Origin: Adiantum capillus-veneris
Lineage: Eukaryota; Streptophyta; Polypodiopsida; Polypodiales; Pteridaceae
Length of the DNA: 64,000 nucleotides
NCBI GenBank assembly: GCA_014529385.2
Contig: CM043945.1
Coordinates: forward strand, 91,713,112 to 91,777,111
Direction of reading: 5' to 3'
The position numbers and the translations under genes were made by a program. The notes beneath the pieces are model-generated. The model did not search any database, was not told the origin of the DNA, and saw nothing but the letters and a program-made list of their open reading frames with translations. Shown piece after piece: positions 22,233-34,507 of this stretch (positions within the stretch are counted from its first letter, which is position 1; the number at the start of each line of letters is the position of its first letter).

Positions 22233-22757
22233 CTTAATCAATCCTTACTTATCCAATTCATTAAAACTCAATCACATGACCTAACCAATCTTGACTTAAC
22301 CAGCCCATCAAAACTTAGTCATATGACTTAATCAGTTATGATTATCTCATCACATGACCTAACCAATCTTGACTTAACCAGTCCATCAAACTTAGTCACA
22401 CGATTTAACCGGTCATGATTATTTCATCACATGACTTAACCAGTCAATGGGTTATCCAATCACATGACTTATCCAGTCATGGATCATTCAATCCACAAAA
22501 AGAACTCACTTTCATGACTTAATCAGTCAAACAATCTCTTTGTAGAAAAACAACTCAAATATCTTCTATTCATAAAGTCATCAAAATGTCATATAGGGGT
22601 CTACAAAAGATCTCTCCATGAGAAAACATAATAGAGATTTCAATCATAACTATGGTACACGTCAATCGACATAGCGTAATATCTCTAAGAGCCGGATAAT
22701 GGGTATAGTAACCATACACATGAAAAAGTTTGAAGTAGTCAATTTAATCTCTTTAAC

Positions 22758-22775
22758 CTAGGCTCTGATACCAAT
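22758..22775 (-). other. Primer-binding site (initiator tRNA-Met type)
   Basis: Minus strand TTGGTATCAGAGCC lies directly beside the LTR end ...GGACCTCACA. It is the classic plant PBS complementary to the 3' end of initiator tRNA-Met. It shows that A2 acts as the 5' LTR for the gag region to its left. Confidence 0.85.
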
Positions 22776-23555
22776 TGTGAGGTCCCCAACCCCGAGAAGA
22801 TTGGTGCGACTTGATAGATGGCCTTCCTTTATTCTCCTTTTTCATTGACGACACCCTACTCTGTTTCCACAAAGTAGAGATATGAGCAACAGAAGAGAGG
22901 AAGTCCTCTATACATCGTTTACGTGGTTAGAAGGGTCATACGGGACAAGCCAGGTCGATACATTTAGGATTCTAATGAAGCTATTTCCTAAAATGAAGAT
23001 GAAATCCCATTGACATATTTAGAATCCATAAACAGTGCCTTTTTTCTCCACGTTTAAGACGCACGGCCGCCTTCCATAAACCATAAATATGATATGAGAC
23101 TTAGTTTAAACTAAATAGTAATCTTGTGTCACGTAGATTTGGGACATCTCAACTCTTGGCACAATGAGTCTCTAATTTCACTTCTCTTAATAAGAGGGAG
23201 TGGAGAGTTTCTTGACTAATCGAGACCACCCATCCTTGATTGGCAACCTGAGCCAGCCCCCACTTGCCATCCCACACTCACACTTTTTACCACAATGTAT
23301 AACATATACAACAGCATTCCTTAATTAATTCCAAACACAAGTTCTTTTATACAGCTCTTCAAACAATACCAAAACAATTCCTAATGAAGACAGCCCTATT
23401 ATGCAACAAAAATAAATTTTCCAATTTCTCATGAGTTGCCTCTACCCGGGGACTTTCTCTGTCTAACCAACAGAGCCTTTGCAAAGGATTTATTCGCTAA
23501 CCGCGAATTGCACAACCTTCCTATCTTGCTAGCCGCGAGGAATCCCGCTAACCGC

Positions 23556-26057
23556 TGTCAGCGGAGATATGTTCGCTATGTGAGCCGGGCAGGCGTCGGG
23601 CCTCTGGTTGTGGGAGGTGTGAAAGAGAGAGAACAAGAACAATAGATGAAACTGAATCTGGAAATCAACGTAATCATTAATTAATTGATTAACACTTGAG
23701 TATAACTTAATCTTTAGCCAAGGCGGGCTGTTAACAGTACTGTCACTTGGATCATCTGCTAACTAGGAGTTTAAGCTTCCGTTTACAGGATTAACCGGGC
23801 CGTTAACGACAGCGGACTTAAAAGAATATTAAATCAATCTCTAGTCGATGATGGTGATGGTAATTATCTCTTGTTGCTTTATCTACTTCAAGTTCCATTA
23901 GATTTTGCAAGCTTCAAGTCAGCTTTCCTTGCCGCGTTCTAACTCTCTTCTTGCCTTTTGCCCTTCGGACGTCATTCTTCCCTTCAAGTCCCTGGATCTC
24001 CTTCTTTTCTTGCTCACCTTATGTTGCCGAGCTCCTCCTTAATGCTTCATGCCCTCTCCAGCTTATCAACTTGCTTGCTTTAACCAAGATCACCTTCTCA
24101 AGCTTGCTTTCTTCAACCTCGACAAGCTTCTTCTCGACCTACTTGCTTGCTTTAAGCTTACTCCCTTGGTTGCTTCTACCAAGGCTCTCTTCTTGCCTTT
24201 TGCCCTTCGGACGTCATTCTTTCCTTCAAGTCCCTGGATCTCCTTCTTTTCTTGCTCACCTTATGTTGCCGAGCTCCTCCTTAATGCTTCATGCCCTCTC
24301 CAGCTTATCAACTTGCTTGCTTTAACCAAGATCGCCTTCTCAAGCTTGCTTTCTTCAACCTCGACAAGCTTCTTCTCGACCTACTTGCTTGCTTTAAGCT
24401 TACTCCCTTGGTTGCTTCTACCAGGCTCTCCCTTGCCTGCTTCAAGTTTACTCCCTTGCTTTGCTTTCTTGCCTCGACAAGCTCTTCTCAAGCTCCGCTT
24501 GCTTGCCTCGACAAGCTTCTTCTCGACCTTGCTTGATTGCCTTGACACTCTCCTTCTCAAGCTAAATTCCTTGCCTCAACAAGCGAAAGAAGCTTGTAAT
24601 CCCCGCCTTCCGTTTGCCGAGGACGAGAGAGAGGATAGAGAGCCTGTCCTTGCTTGTGTTGGAAATGGAAAGAGAGCTCGTCCTTGCTTGTGTTGGAGAT
24701 CGAAAGAGAGCCCATCCTTGCTTGTGTTGGAGATCGAAAGATCGAAAGAGAGCTCCCCCTATTAATAGCATGCCTTCTCCCTTCAATAGCGCCAACTCTA
24801 CTGACGTGGCACAGAAACGTCTATGATGAAGTGGCAGAGCGGGGTTTCAAGTGCGTGGAACGCAGCAGGGTTGGAACCAAAAATGGTCGCCATGGCACGT
24901 AGAGCATTTTTTGGCTTAGGTGTGCTCCCATTCGACCGCTCTACGGCTCAGTGCGAGTCCTACTTTCCCTGCCTGAGACTCCTCTCTCGGCGCTGCTCGC
25001 CATCCTTGCTTGGGTTCACACTCTTTTCAATTAGGGTCACTTTAATTGAAGGGGTGGCCCTTTGTAATGGCGCTTGGGCGGCCTTCCTTGGGTTGCCTTT
25101 GGGTGGCCATTGCTATTGGGCCCTTGGTTACCATAGTTTCCTTGGGCGGGTGGCACTGAAAGGGCACGAACTTGAGCATGCTCTTCCTCGCTCCACTGCC
25201 TTCACACTGCCACGTTTGGCATCGTCCGAATCTTTTGAGTGAAAGCGCACCAATACCTTTTTGTGCCTCCGAAAGGACACCACATTAGATATTGATATCA
25301 GCCAATGCATTTTGAATCACAACTTCTTTCTCTAGCAGTCCTTGAGTAACAATGTCATCAGGGAATCTCTCACCTTGGGTAATTCCCGCAATCAATGCAT
25401 TCCAAGAGACGTCATTTCGGAAACAATGCTCTTCAAGTACTTATGTGTTTCCATACAAACACCACATTTAGCGTATTTAACTTCCAAAGCATATCTGTTT
25501 GCAGTACTTCCTGATTGAAGCTCAAAAACTCCTAGATGGCACTCCAGTCGAGCCGACTAGACTAGCACAGAACCGGCCCCCAATGAATCTTTAACGGCCC
25601 ATAACTTGGCAACCGTAACACGGATCACACTGATCTGAAAAGACCGACGCGCTCCACAATGTGAGAACTTCAATCCCGTGCATTCATTTCATTTCTGTCA
25701 CCTCAGCTGCAGTTGCCCAACCCGGTACGGATCTGCAACAATCGACTCAAATATAAGTATGCCATAACTTCTTCATTGTAGCTCCAATCGACGAGTCGTA
25801 AAGACAGACCAGTAGAGCACTTCAAGCATTTCAGTTTTAGATCATAATCTCCCATCTGTGCTCACTTCAAGCATAATCATTTTTGGCATCATTAAGGCAT
25901 CAGTTGGACCTTTTAAGCCGCATCTGGCATACATTAATCATTAAACTTGGCCTATTAACAAGCCCTGATCACTGACCATTAAATGTGTAGGCTTTAAAGA
26001 AGCTTATCTTGCATTTCTCTGCTCTTTTTCTTATCATGGAAGCGGAGCTGCACGACA
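23556..26057. mobile_element. 2.5-kb TGTC...GACA insertion in LTR A2 (solo-LTR-like)
   Basis: The A2 sequence is broken between GCTAACCGC and CGCAAGGCATCC by 2.5 kb that starts TGTCAGCGGAG and ends GCTGCACGACA. CCGC (ACCGC if the junction base is shared) occurs on both sides as a target duplication. TG...CA ends without PBS, polypurine tract or coding domain suggest a solo LTR of another family. Leu/Ser-rich open frames at 23951-24765 come from a CTT/GCT-rich tandem region and are not supported as genes. Confidence 0.65.
23944..24427. repeat. 242-bp tandem duplication
   Basis: Two direct units, nearly identical. TTGCCTTTTG at 23951 recurs at 24193, an offset of 242. They are followed by shorter diverged repeats of CTCGACAAGCTTCTTCTCGA. 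At 24645-24755 a third pattern, CCTTGCTTGTGTTGGA plus GAAAGAGAGC, is repeated three times. Confidence 0.85.
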
Positions 26058-26302
26058 CCGCAAGGCATCCTGCTACCCGCGAGGCATCCCGCTAACCACA
26101 CGAGGAACAAAAGAGAGCTGATAACCTCAGCTTAATCTCCACTAACCGCGGGATCATCTTGCTATCCGCGAGGAACAAAAGATATTCTTTCAATAATTAT
26201 TCTCTTTAAATGATTCTTCAAACATAATCAATCAATTCCTCATATCAATCAGAATCCACTTATCAAACAATAACAATTCAACAACAGTGATAATTTATCA
26301 AA

Positions 26303-26588
26303 GGTAAAAGCATGTTAACGTGTCGCGCTTTTTGTGCTAGTTAACAGTTTAAAGTTAGCACGTTTTAAAAAAGTTGGGCGTCCAGTAAAATTTTTACAAT
26401 TCGTATCAAAATTTTCAGAGGTTGTACATTTGGATTCCTTGTTTCAAGAGATTTCTACTGATATATCATATGTCATAGATCTTGGAGATGTAGCTCATGT
26501 TATTGAACTAGTTAGCATATGTCAAAATTGTGCTAGTTAGCATTGTCCGGGACACCAAAAAGCATGACAAATTAACATACTTATAGCC
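26303..26588. mobile_element. 286-bp MITE with imperfect TIRs
   Basis: This insertion in LTR A2 is absent from A1 and A3. Its ends are inverted: GGTAAAAGCATGTTAACG ... against the reverse complement GGCTATAAGTATGTTAAT ..., with further matches through GCTTTTTG, about 33 bases per TIR. CAAA flanks both ends and is single in the empty A3 site (ATCAAACAGTTC). There is no coding capacity. The superfamily is unclear: a 4-bp duplication does not fit the commonest plant MITE groups. Confidence 0.65.
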
Positions 26589-26732
26589 CAAATAGTTCTT
26601 TTACTAATCTATTAACATATATGTTTGTTTCTTGTGATAGAATCACGTTTCTCGAACAGTTCAAGGGGTTCCCTATGCTTAGCTTCCCAAGTCAAACATG
26701 AATAGCAATATAGAATTCTAAATTTATCTTAC

Positions 26733-26909
26733 CAGATTTGGAGCACGTGCGACTAACTCCTGTGCTGGAGGTTGGACGACTTTGACTTCTTCTTTGGTTG
26801 ATGCTTCCGCATGAGATACATTCGGAGTAGACACCTTTCTTCCCATCTTCCTTGGTAGTGCAACGGCATGGGCATCCTTAGAACTTTGCGGTACACGCTC
26901 CGGGGCCAT
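26733..26909 (-). CDS. Putative LTR-borne first exon in A2 (MAPERV...)
   Basis: This is the intact version of the short exon in the family A LTR. The ATG at 26909 gives MAPERVPQSSKDAHAV, then KVSTPNVSHAEAST and an acidic/Pro segment ending ARAPNLV before GTAAGA. It is 59 residues, Ser/Lys/Pro-rich, with no known domain. It lies about 210 bases downstream of a TATA box. I infer that it encodes an N-terminal Gag extension joined by splicing. No acceptor has been identified. Confidence 0.45.
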
Positions 26910-27119
26910 AGATTCAGAATAGAGAAAATAAAAGCGCGTTGTTGGAGAGAGAGAGTGTGTGTTACCAAACCGGAAGGACGACACGTCGAGGATTGGAGAT
27001 GGAGATGCGTTGAATGTGAGAGGTTAAGGGACAGAGCCTCCCTCCGGCGCGTCGTTGCAAGAGAGCTTCTGCTTCCGTATATGTGTGTGTCTGTCCCTTC
27101 AAAGTGAGGGGAAAGGGGT

Positions 27120-27129
27120 CTTTATATAG
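27120..27129 (-). promoter_or_regulatory. TATA box in LTR A2
   Basis: Minus strand CCTATATAAAGACCCC. Its position relative to the exon ATG matches that in A1. It is the probable LTR promoter. Confidence 0.6.
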
Positions 27130-27573
27130 GCTCTCAAGGCGAGCTAAGAATAGAGGGATAAGTTTGCGTACGTTCGTGGTTCCCCTTTTTTTATGCAGAC
27201 ACGGAATCCGATGCACGATAACGGTTCTCCAATTTTAAAAGAAGCTTAGGCTCCAAGACAAGAACTTTCAACTTAAGTCCCTCTTCTTTCTTTCCTAAAA
27301 ATACTCCTCCTTTCCTAAAATTGCTCTCTCTTTTCTAAAATTGCTCCTTCTTTGCCAAGAGTCAACTATTATCTTTGAATACAATCTTGAGGCTTAAGTT
27401 TCCCATAAACTTTATTGTTCTCAAGTGAATAAGGTTTATAATTAATAGTTCTAAAGTCTGATTTTTTTATTCGATCGTTTCATTTGAACGCATTATGACT
27501 TAACAAAATGCAAACCTTAAATATTTTCAAGGTAAATAAAATACTTCTATTGAAAAATGTTGGGTACATTACA

Positions 27574-27586
27574 ATCTCCCCAACTT
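27574..27586 (-). other. Polypurine tract of family A
   Basis: Minus strand AAGTTGGGGAGAT directly precedes the LTR start TGTAATG. The same tract precedes the chromovirus LTR at 47660 (AAGTTGGGGAGAT, then TGTAAGG), so the two families are related at this site. Confidence 0.8.
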
Positions 27587-27699
27587 AGGGATTCGAGATG
27601 TCCTCATCTCGAGGAAAAGTGAGGATACTCCTACTCTAATTACTAACGGCCATCATTACGTTAAAAAGGGTGATGTCCTTAATCTACTTCACTTGCTAC

Positions 27700-28315
27700 T
27701 ACTGTTGCTCCATTATCCAATCGTGGACAAGAGTTTCAATAATGTCTCAACTCTCCACATTCAAAGCATCGAACATTCAAGCATTGAGAATATTAGGCAT
27801 TAGTGGCATAAGCTCTCTGTGGCTGACTACCTCTGAAGCTCTGATTCCGTTCAATTCTTCTTGTAATCCCTTGTTCCTTCATCAAAGGTTTAGCTCGTAG
27901 TAAAGCATCATGTACTATGGTAACCTTCAGGGCTTCCAATTGCGAGCTAATTGGTTCTCTTAAACCTTGACAAAAGCGAGCTACCTGCTGCTCTATGGTT
28001 ATTGATGGTGCGTAGCGTCTAAGCCTTACAAACTTTGAGTAGTACTCTTGCAAGAATAAATTGTATTGTTTCAAACTGAAGAACTTATTCATCTTTATTG
28101 CTTTATGGATAGGAGGTAAGTATCTTTCCTTCACCACTTGTTTGATCTCCCAACAACTCTGAGAGCTCTCCAACACTCCTATGTCACGACAATGTTGTTT
28201 CCACCATAACTTCGATTCCCCTGAGAGGCAAAATATCCTTAACATCGCTTGATTTGTAGGTGTGGTCCTTGCAGCAAAAACGCAATCATCCATAGCTTCA
28301 ATCCATCTTTCTGCA
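27700..28315 (-). pseudogene. Gypsy Gag of family A (right interior), pol deleted
   Basis: The minus-strand frame 28293-27793 encodes MDDCVFAARTTPTNQAML, GESKLWWKQHC, VKERYLPPIHKAIK and RFCQGLREPISSQLEALK, homologous to the left interior. Past a stop, near 27730, it reads a zinc knuckle, CFECGELRHY-NSCP (CCHC spacing kept, one stop inside). Only ~130 bases then separate it from the polypurine tract, so protease, RT and integrase are deleted and the element was non-autonomous. At 28316 it is cut by the copia fragment. Confidence 0.85.
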
Positions 28316-28317
28316 TC

Positions 28318-29239
28318 TGTTCTTCTGTTTTTTCATATTGCTCAAAGAGAATTTCTATGCGTATTGCACTTTGATAGTCATTCTGCTTGGGAGTTTTTGC
28401 GAAATTAAAACAAGGCTCCGCCAAACATTTTCAAAATTTATTCTTTGAAATCTTACTCTTATGGAAAAGTCTAAGGATAGGGATGTTTATGACATCAATA
28501 AGTTTGACCAAACAAATTTTTCTCTTTGGAAAGCATAGATTCAAGTGAAGAAGAAGAAACATATGCCCTTTTCATATGGTATGAGGAGTGAGGAGATCAA
28601 CATGACTCAGTTTCAATAGGAGGAGGTAGTTGCACTTTGCAAATCTACGATTAGATTGCATTATGCCAAGTCAGTTTATTTCACTATTTTTGAGTGAATG
28701 ACTAAAATGCAACATGTATGAGGAAACTCTCCTAGCAAGAAGGTGTTCTTGAAGTGAAAGTTTCATAATCTATGTATGAAAGAGTCAAATAGTGTTTCTA
28801 GCCATATTAATGAGTTTCACTCTTTGTCTGCTCAGGTTCATTCTCAGCAAATGAAGCTATATGAGGAGATTAAAGCTATGCACTTTCTTTTCTCATTGCC
28901 ACCTCTGTGGGATACATTTTGTATTGTTTGTTAGTAATTTTGTACCAAATGGTACACTAGAGTACAATGATATCACTATTTCTTATCTTTCACACAAAGT
29001 GCATCATAAGACTATGGGTAGTTTACTTCATGGAGAAGTGCACTATGTAAAAACAGAAAGCAAACAAAGGAAAGGTCATTCTTTACGATGTGAATCTGGC
29101 AAAGAGGAAAAAAAAGATACATCTTGTGATAGATCAAAGTCTTGCAGAAAATATGACATTCAATGTCATTTCTATGAGAAGTATAGCCATATAAACAAAG
29201 ACTTTCATGCATGGAAATGTGAGAAAGGAAAAAGCTAAA
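28318..29239 (+). pseudogene. Ty1/copia Gag fragment, copy 2
   Basis: Homologous over its whole length to 18326-19254: TTTTTTCATATTGCTC start, FSLWKA, HFLFSLPPLWDTF, KSCRKYDIQCHFYEKYSHIN. Many stops are shared with copy 1 (for example after FQ and FE), so it was already dead before duplication. It ends at GCTAAA against LTR A3, the same junction as A1. Confidence 0.8.
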
Positions 29240-29483
29240 TGTGAGGTCCCCAACCCTGAGAAGATTGGGGCGACTTGATAGATGGCCTTCCTTTATTCTC
29301 CTTTTCCATTGATGACACCCTACTCCGTTTCCACAAAGTAGAGATAAGAGAAACAGAAGAGAGGAAGTCCTCTATCCATCGTTTACGTGGTTATAAGGGT
29401 CAAACACCACAAGCCAGGTCGATACATTTAATCCCATTGACATATTTAGAATCCATAAACAACACCTTTTTCTCGACGTTTAA

Positions 29484-30822
29484 CACTAGAATGGTAACAT
29501 GACACTTTTATGTCCTTGGACACTTTTGTGTCCTGTTAAGTGACTATTTTGCTTGAATTATTTGAAGAGTATGAAAATGAATTTTTAGGTGCTATATATC
29601 CACAAATTTGCCTTATGAGCTGAAAAAAACTTAGCATTTTTTTTTGAGTATTGATCTCACCATTAACCTTACTCTTGCACAACATTTTTGAACCTAAACT
29701 GTGTGAAAAAACGGGTCCTGTTTTTGGCTTTTTTTTCAATTTTTGGCAACTATACCACTCTAAACTTCATGTTTGTGAGGTTTAGATGTCTAAAAGCTAG
29801 GCCTTCATAGTTCTCAATATGTTTTGATGCTTTTAGGGAGAGCTAAGTGTTAAAATTGAAAGTTATGACCAATTTACAAGAATTGCATAATCCTGTTTTT
29901 TGGCCAAAATTAGCACTTTTATGATTTTTTGGTGGCTTTCTTGATATCCAAATTCAATTTTGATTGTGTAAATGTAATGTATAACATAAAGCTAATCTTC
30001 CTTGAGTTTTGGGGGACCTAATATGCTATATAGCATAGTAAATGATGATGGTTGAGTTTTTTGATTGCTGAAGAATACGATACATTTTAGAGTAGCAAGT
30101 ATAACTTTCTCAATATTGCCAGTTTCTTAGGCCAATTGTGTGTATTTTGTAGGTAGTAGCCATATCTAGTCATAGACTACAAACTTGGCTAGATATTGAG
30201 TAGTTTCTATGGGTTTCTAGAGGTCATAATGCTAAACCCAATTTTTTCATGTTTGTTGTATTTAGCACTTTATCATTGCCCCCAAGGTTCCAATTGTAAG
30301 AGATCCATTATTCTTTTGACATTCTCCATGGCTCCTTTTGAATCTAGAGGCCCAAAGGGAACTAAGAAAACATGTATATAGTATCTGTATTGAGCGTGAC
30401 TTTAGAAACTTTGATGATAGGTCCGCAGAATGGCAAAAATGCAACTTTTTTGTACCTATTTTTTTTGCCCAAAAAAAATTTAGTGAGGTAAAAGCAACCA
30501 TATGTTTTGGTCACCAACCCATTGAAGTTAACGGGGCATTTTATCTCATGTCTTACAAAAATATCCACTCTTATTTATATGCAATCAACTGTAAGAAATT
30601 GTTGTTTTGGGCAAAATGCACTGGTCCGTCAACTTTGGAGGCTTGTAGTGACCAAGGGATGAGAAAAATTACAAGTTTCTCATTTTTTCCATATGTAGTT
30701 GTTATTGAACTATAAGCTCATGAAAGGATTTTTCAAAATGAGTGGATCTACTATGGTTTTGGAATTTTTTTCCAAAACCCTGAAAGGACACTTTTATGTC
30801 TTGTTAGGTTACTATTATAGTG
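29484..30822. mobile_element. 1.34-kb DNA transposon with TTAA target duplication
   Basis: The insertion starts CACTAGAATGGTAAC and ends GTTACTATTATAGTG, giving ~15-bp imperfect TIRs (consensus CACTAKAATRGTAAC). Subterminal copies of GGACACTTTTATGTC sit at both ends. TTAA is present on both sides, and the empty sites in A1 and A2 have a single copy (ACGTTTAAGA). Internal frames, such as 30338-30715, show no transposase domain, so it is non-autonomous. A 4-bp TTAA duplication is typical of piggyBac rather than CACTA elements, which make 3 bp. Confidence 0.75.
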
Positions 30823-32766
30823 TTAAGAGGCATGTCCGCCGTCCATAAACCATAAATATGATATGAGACTTAGTTTAAACTAAATAGTAATCTTGTGTTA
30901 CTTAGATTTGGGACATCTCGACTCTTGGCACAATGAGTTTCTAATTTCACTTCTCTTAATAAGAGGGAGTGGAGAGTTTCTCGACTAATCGAGACTACCC
31001 ATCCTTGACTGGCAACATGAGCCAGCCCCCACTTTCCACCCCACACTCACACTTTTTACCACATTGTTTTAATATATACAATAGTGTTCCTTAATTAATT
31101 TCAAACATAGGTTCTTTTATAGAGCCCTTCAAACAATACCAGAACAATTCAAACAATGTCTAATGAAGATAGCCCTATTATTCAACAAAAATAACTTTTC
31201 CAATTTCTCATGAATTGCCGCTACCCACGGACTTTATTTGTTTAACCAATAGAGACTTTGCAAAGACCCTTCTCATCTCACTAGCCGCGAGGCATCCTGC
31301 TAACTGGAAGGCATCTTGCTAACCGCCAGGCATCCTGCTACTCATGAGGCATCCCGTTAACTGTGAGAAACAAAAGAATAGCTTAATCTCCGCTAACCGT
31401 GGGATCATTTTACTACCCGCGAGGAACAAAAGATCTTCTTTCAACAATTCTTCTCTTTAAATTATTCTTCAAACATAATCAATCAATTCTTCATATCAAT
31501 CAGAATCCACTTATCAAACAATAACAATTTACTATGCAATAAAAATTCAATAATAGTGACAACTTATCAAACAGTTCTTTTACTAATCTATGAAAACATA
31601 TGCTTGTTTCTTGTGATAGAATCATGTTTCTCGGACAGTTTAAGGGGTTCCTTATTCTTAGCTTTCCAAGTCAAACATGAATAGCAATGCAGAATTATAA
31701 ATTTGTCTTACCGGATTTGGAGTGCATGCGGCTAACTCCCACTACAACAAAAAAACGTGTTATCGATGCAGATATCGATGCGGCCCGTCGCTATGCGCGT
31801 CGCTATCCGCGTCGTTGTGAAACCAGTCGCTATTAGCGACGCAGATAGCGACGCGCATAGAGACGACCATAGCAGAATTTTTTTTTCTTGGGCAGAGGAC
31901 AGGTAGCCTGGCCTGTGCCCAGTTAAAAGATGGACACAGCCACAGCCAGACTTCCTGCCCTCTGCCCAAGAAAGCGAGCAGCACCAAAATATCAACCATG
32001 CTCCCGCGCGCAGAAATTTCGGCAGAGTTCCCTTTGTTTTTACATAAACTTAAAAAAAAAAACCATATCATGTATACGCCTCCTACATGCTATCCATGTA
32101 GGATCTCACATGAGATTTAAGGCCAATGAAAGACAACCGTACCAACTGAAAAAGCATAGCCATAACTTAAAATCATAACCATAACGAACCATAACCATAA
32201 ATTAAAACCATAACCGGCTATAACCACTTTGATCAAAACCATAATGCAGATAACCATAACCATAAACAAAATTAACAATAACCATAAGCATAGCCAGAAA
32301 GAGAAACAATAACTGTCTATACAATGACAATGACAATAATCATAACCATAAGGGAAACAATAACTGTCTGAACACTAACTGTTTGTACAAAAAAGAGACA
32401 CAGAAGCGTTTTTGTGTCTCACAAAGCATATAGATGAAATCTCATCCACTAATGACTAGGCGTCGCAACCTGCACATAGGACAACTCACAAAATTAGTAT
32501 TGATATTACTTCACATATACTGACTTAATTAAATCAACTCACACATATTAACGTCTCACCTCAAGCGATCAACGAGACTGTAAGGCCTCCCAATCTACAG
32601 GCTCTCTTGAAGCTTCAAGATCATTCAGTACTTCATAAATACCTCTGCGATATCCATCTGACTCCTCCTCGTGTGATGGAGCTCGATGCATCGCAAGATT
32701 CTGCGTTTATACAAAAATCAAAGTAATAAGAATACATGATTCATCGCGTTTTAAAAAACGCCATAG

Positions 32767-33718
32767 TTAAGATTGGATTAGAAACTCACAAAACTCATAG
32801 CGAAAGGTGTCGAAGCCTCTGCTGCCAAGAAAGGGTGTCCCCCTAGTCATCTGTCGTACCTGCGCGACCTCACGCTGCTCTCTGAATTGCGTGGCCGCTG
32901 TCCGCTCATCCTCCCTGATCTGCAGCCACGTCTCGTGTGGGATGCCGGAAGGCTTCGGTGAGCCGGTCCTGAAAGCGTTCCGAGCTGCATCTCGTCGATG
33001 TTTGATGGTGTCCCATGCAACACCCTTGATCCACCGCGCCGAAACAACGGAAGAACCTGGAGCAGGCTGGTACTCTCTCAGGATGGTCTCCACTATGTAA
33101 GTGATTTTTTCCTTTTCTTGTTGATCCCAAGACATCAGATGCTGGTCAAAAACTGCAGCTCCACGATCTGGCGAATCCGTTGTCGCATCTCAGTCCTGAC
33201 TCTATCCATGTCAACAGAACCATCTCCCCGTACAGTATAGAGCTTGGAGGCACTAGGATCGTGTGCCCCCCAAGGTGTCCGAGGTGTGCCAAGAGGTGTG
33301 TCGAGAGGTGTGCCTGGGTAAGACGGGGGTCATGAGTGAGGAGGGGTCGAAGCATCTGTGGACCCTCCTCCACAGCAACCACCACCTCCACCTGACGATC
33401 GCCGAGATCGGCGAGTGCGCCTGTGTTGCGGAGATGAGGACGTACCCGCCTCTGCCCCACCCCTAGGTGTCGAAGCGGCCGTGATGGGAGAAGAAGGCGT
33501 CGTACCCATAGGCGTCCTGAACCCTGTAGGCGTCCCCCCCTAGGTGTCGGACCCTCGGGTGTGAAGCCCGGAGGCGTAGTACCCGTGCCTCTGGCTACCC
33601 GGTACTGAGAAGCCTCTGCCATCTGAGCAGACGTCATCCGTGTAACGAAGCCCATGAATGCATCTGCACTCATGGAAGCGGGATCTGGAATCTCATCTGC
33701 CATACTAAAGTCATGCAC
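32767..33718 (-). pseudogene. CACTA second gene (TNPA/Transposase_24-like)
   Basis: Starting at MADEIPDPASMSADAF near 33700, a Pro/Gly/Thr-rich region with stops leads to an exon at 33135-32767: MSWDQQEKEKITYIVETIL, then WDTIKHRRDAARNAF and a C-terminal TPFLGSRGFDTFRYEF. The latter resembles the end of plant Ptta/En/Spm (Transposase_24) proteins. In Spm the equivalent TNPA binds the subterminal repeats and brings the ends together. Its place downstream of TNP2 fits. The two parts are in different frames, so either an intron or frameshifts separate them. Confidence 0.6.
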
Positions 33719-34507
33719 AAAGAAAGTAAAATAAAGCGTCAGAACACAGTTGTTTAAATTAACTTTAAGCTTAATTTTAAATCAAAGTCTTCACACAAAC
33801 ACTTACAGGCCTAGGCCTCGACGAGTGAGGCATCATCGATAAGATCTTGCACCGTATCATCGTCTATGTCTAATTGCAAACATAACTCTGCCCCAACTCG
33901 TTCTGGAAGATTGTCTTCATCCATTGCATCTTCATCTACAAGTGTCAATTCTCGCTCGTCTGCGTCATCCCTCGTATATCTGTCTGCTTCCTTTGCCATA
34001 CCTTCGTCCATCTCATCTAATGTCACAGTAGTATGGACGTCGTCTTACTGACTTTCCTCCAGGAGATCTTGCCCTTCAAATACTTGTTTATTTCTTGGAG
34101 CAACCTGAACCACAAACCACCATTGTCGCTCTCGAGGGTCCGGTACAAAGTCCACTTGCTCGCAATGTTCGGGGAGAGCAAATGTGTCGCTCGCATCTGT
34201 CCAAGTCTTTGTAGAATCTATTTGCACAAGTTTGTTTCCATATCTGCGTACCGTTGCATTGCGACCAGAAGTAATCACCTTGAACCACTTCACATCCAAC
34301 AAAAACATCTCAAACCGCCTGAAGCTTACTTTCAGGATATTTGACACCAGACCACAGTAATCCAGGTTGCTAGTGCTCTCATTCGTGTCTCTAGCACTGG
34401 CCCTGCTCTTTTGCATGAAACTAACCATTACCCCACTGTCAAACGTGTTTCTTCTGCTGTCAATTTGTTGTGTTCTGAAATGCTTTCCATGCGACCACAG
34501 TTCCATG

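Larger units (their letters stand above)
22776..27573 (-). repeat. Family A LTR, copy A2, with two nested insertions
   Basis: LTR sequence from TGTGAGGTCCCC (22776) to GGGTACATTACA (27573) is interrupted by a 2.5-kb insertion (23556-26057) and a 286-bp MITE (26303-26588). It has a primer-binding site to its left and a polypurine tract to its right. It is therefore the 5' LTR of the interior on its left and the 3' LTR of the interior on its right, so two element bodies share one LTR. The TATA box at 27120-27129 and the exon at 26733-26909 are intact. Confidence 0.85.

Noticed and set aside
23951-24765. 238-residue hydrophobic ORF
   Set aside because: Composed of a 242-bp tandem duplication of CTT/GCT-rich DNA within a solo-LTR-like insertion. 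No conserved motif.
29484-30822. Calling the TTAA element piggyBac outright
   Set aside because: The termini do not resemble piggyBac ends and no transposase is present. Only the target duplication agrees.
33263-33543. Plus-strand Pro-rich frames opposite the CACTA second gene
   Set aside because: They are antisense shadows of the GC-rich Pro/Gly/Thr region of the TNPA-like gene.
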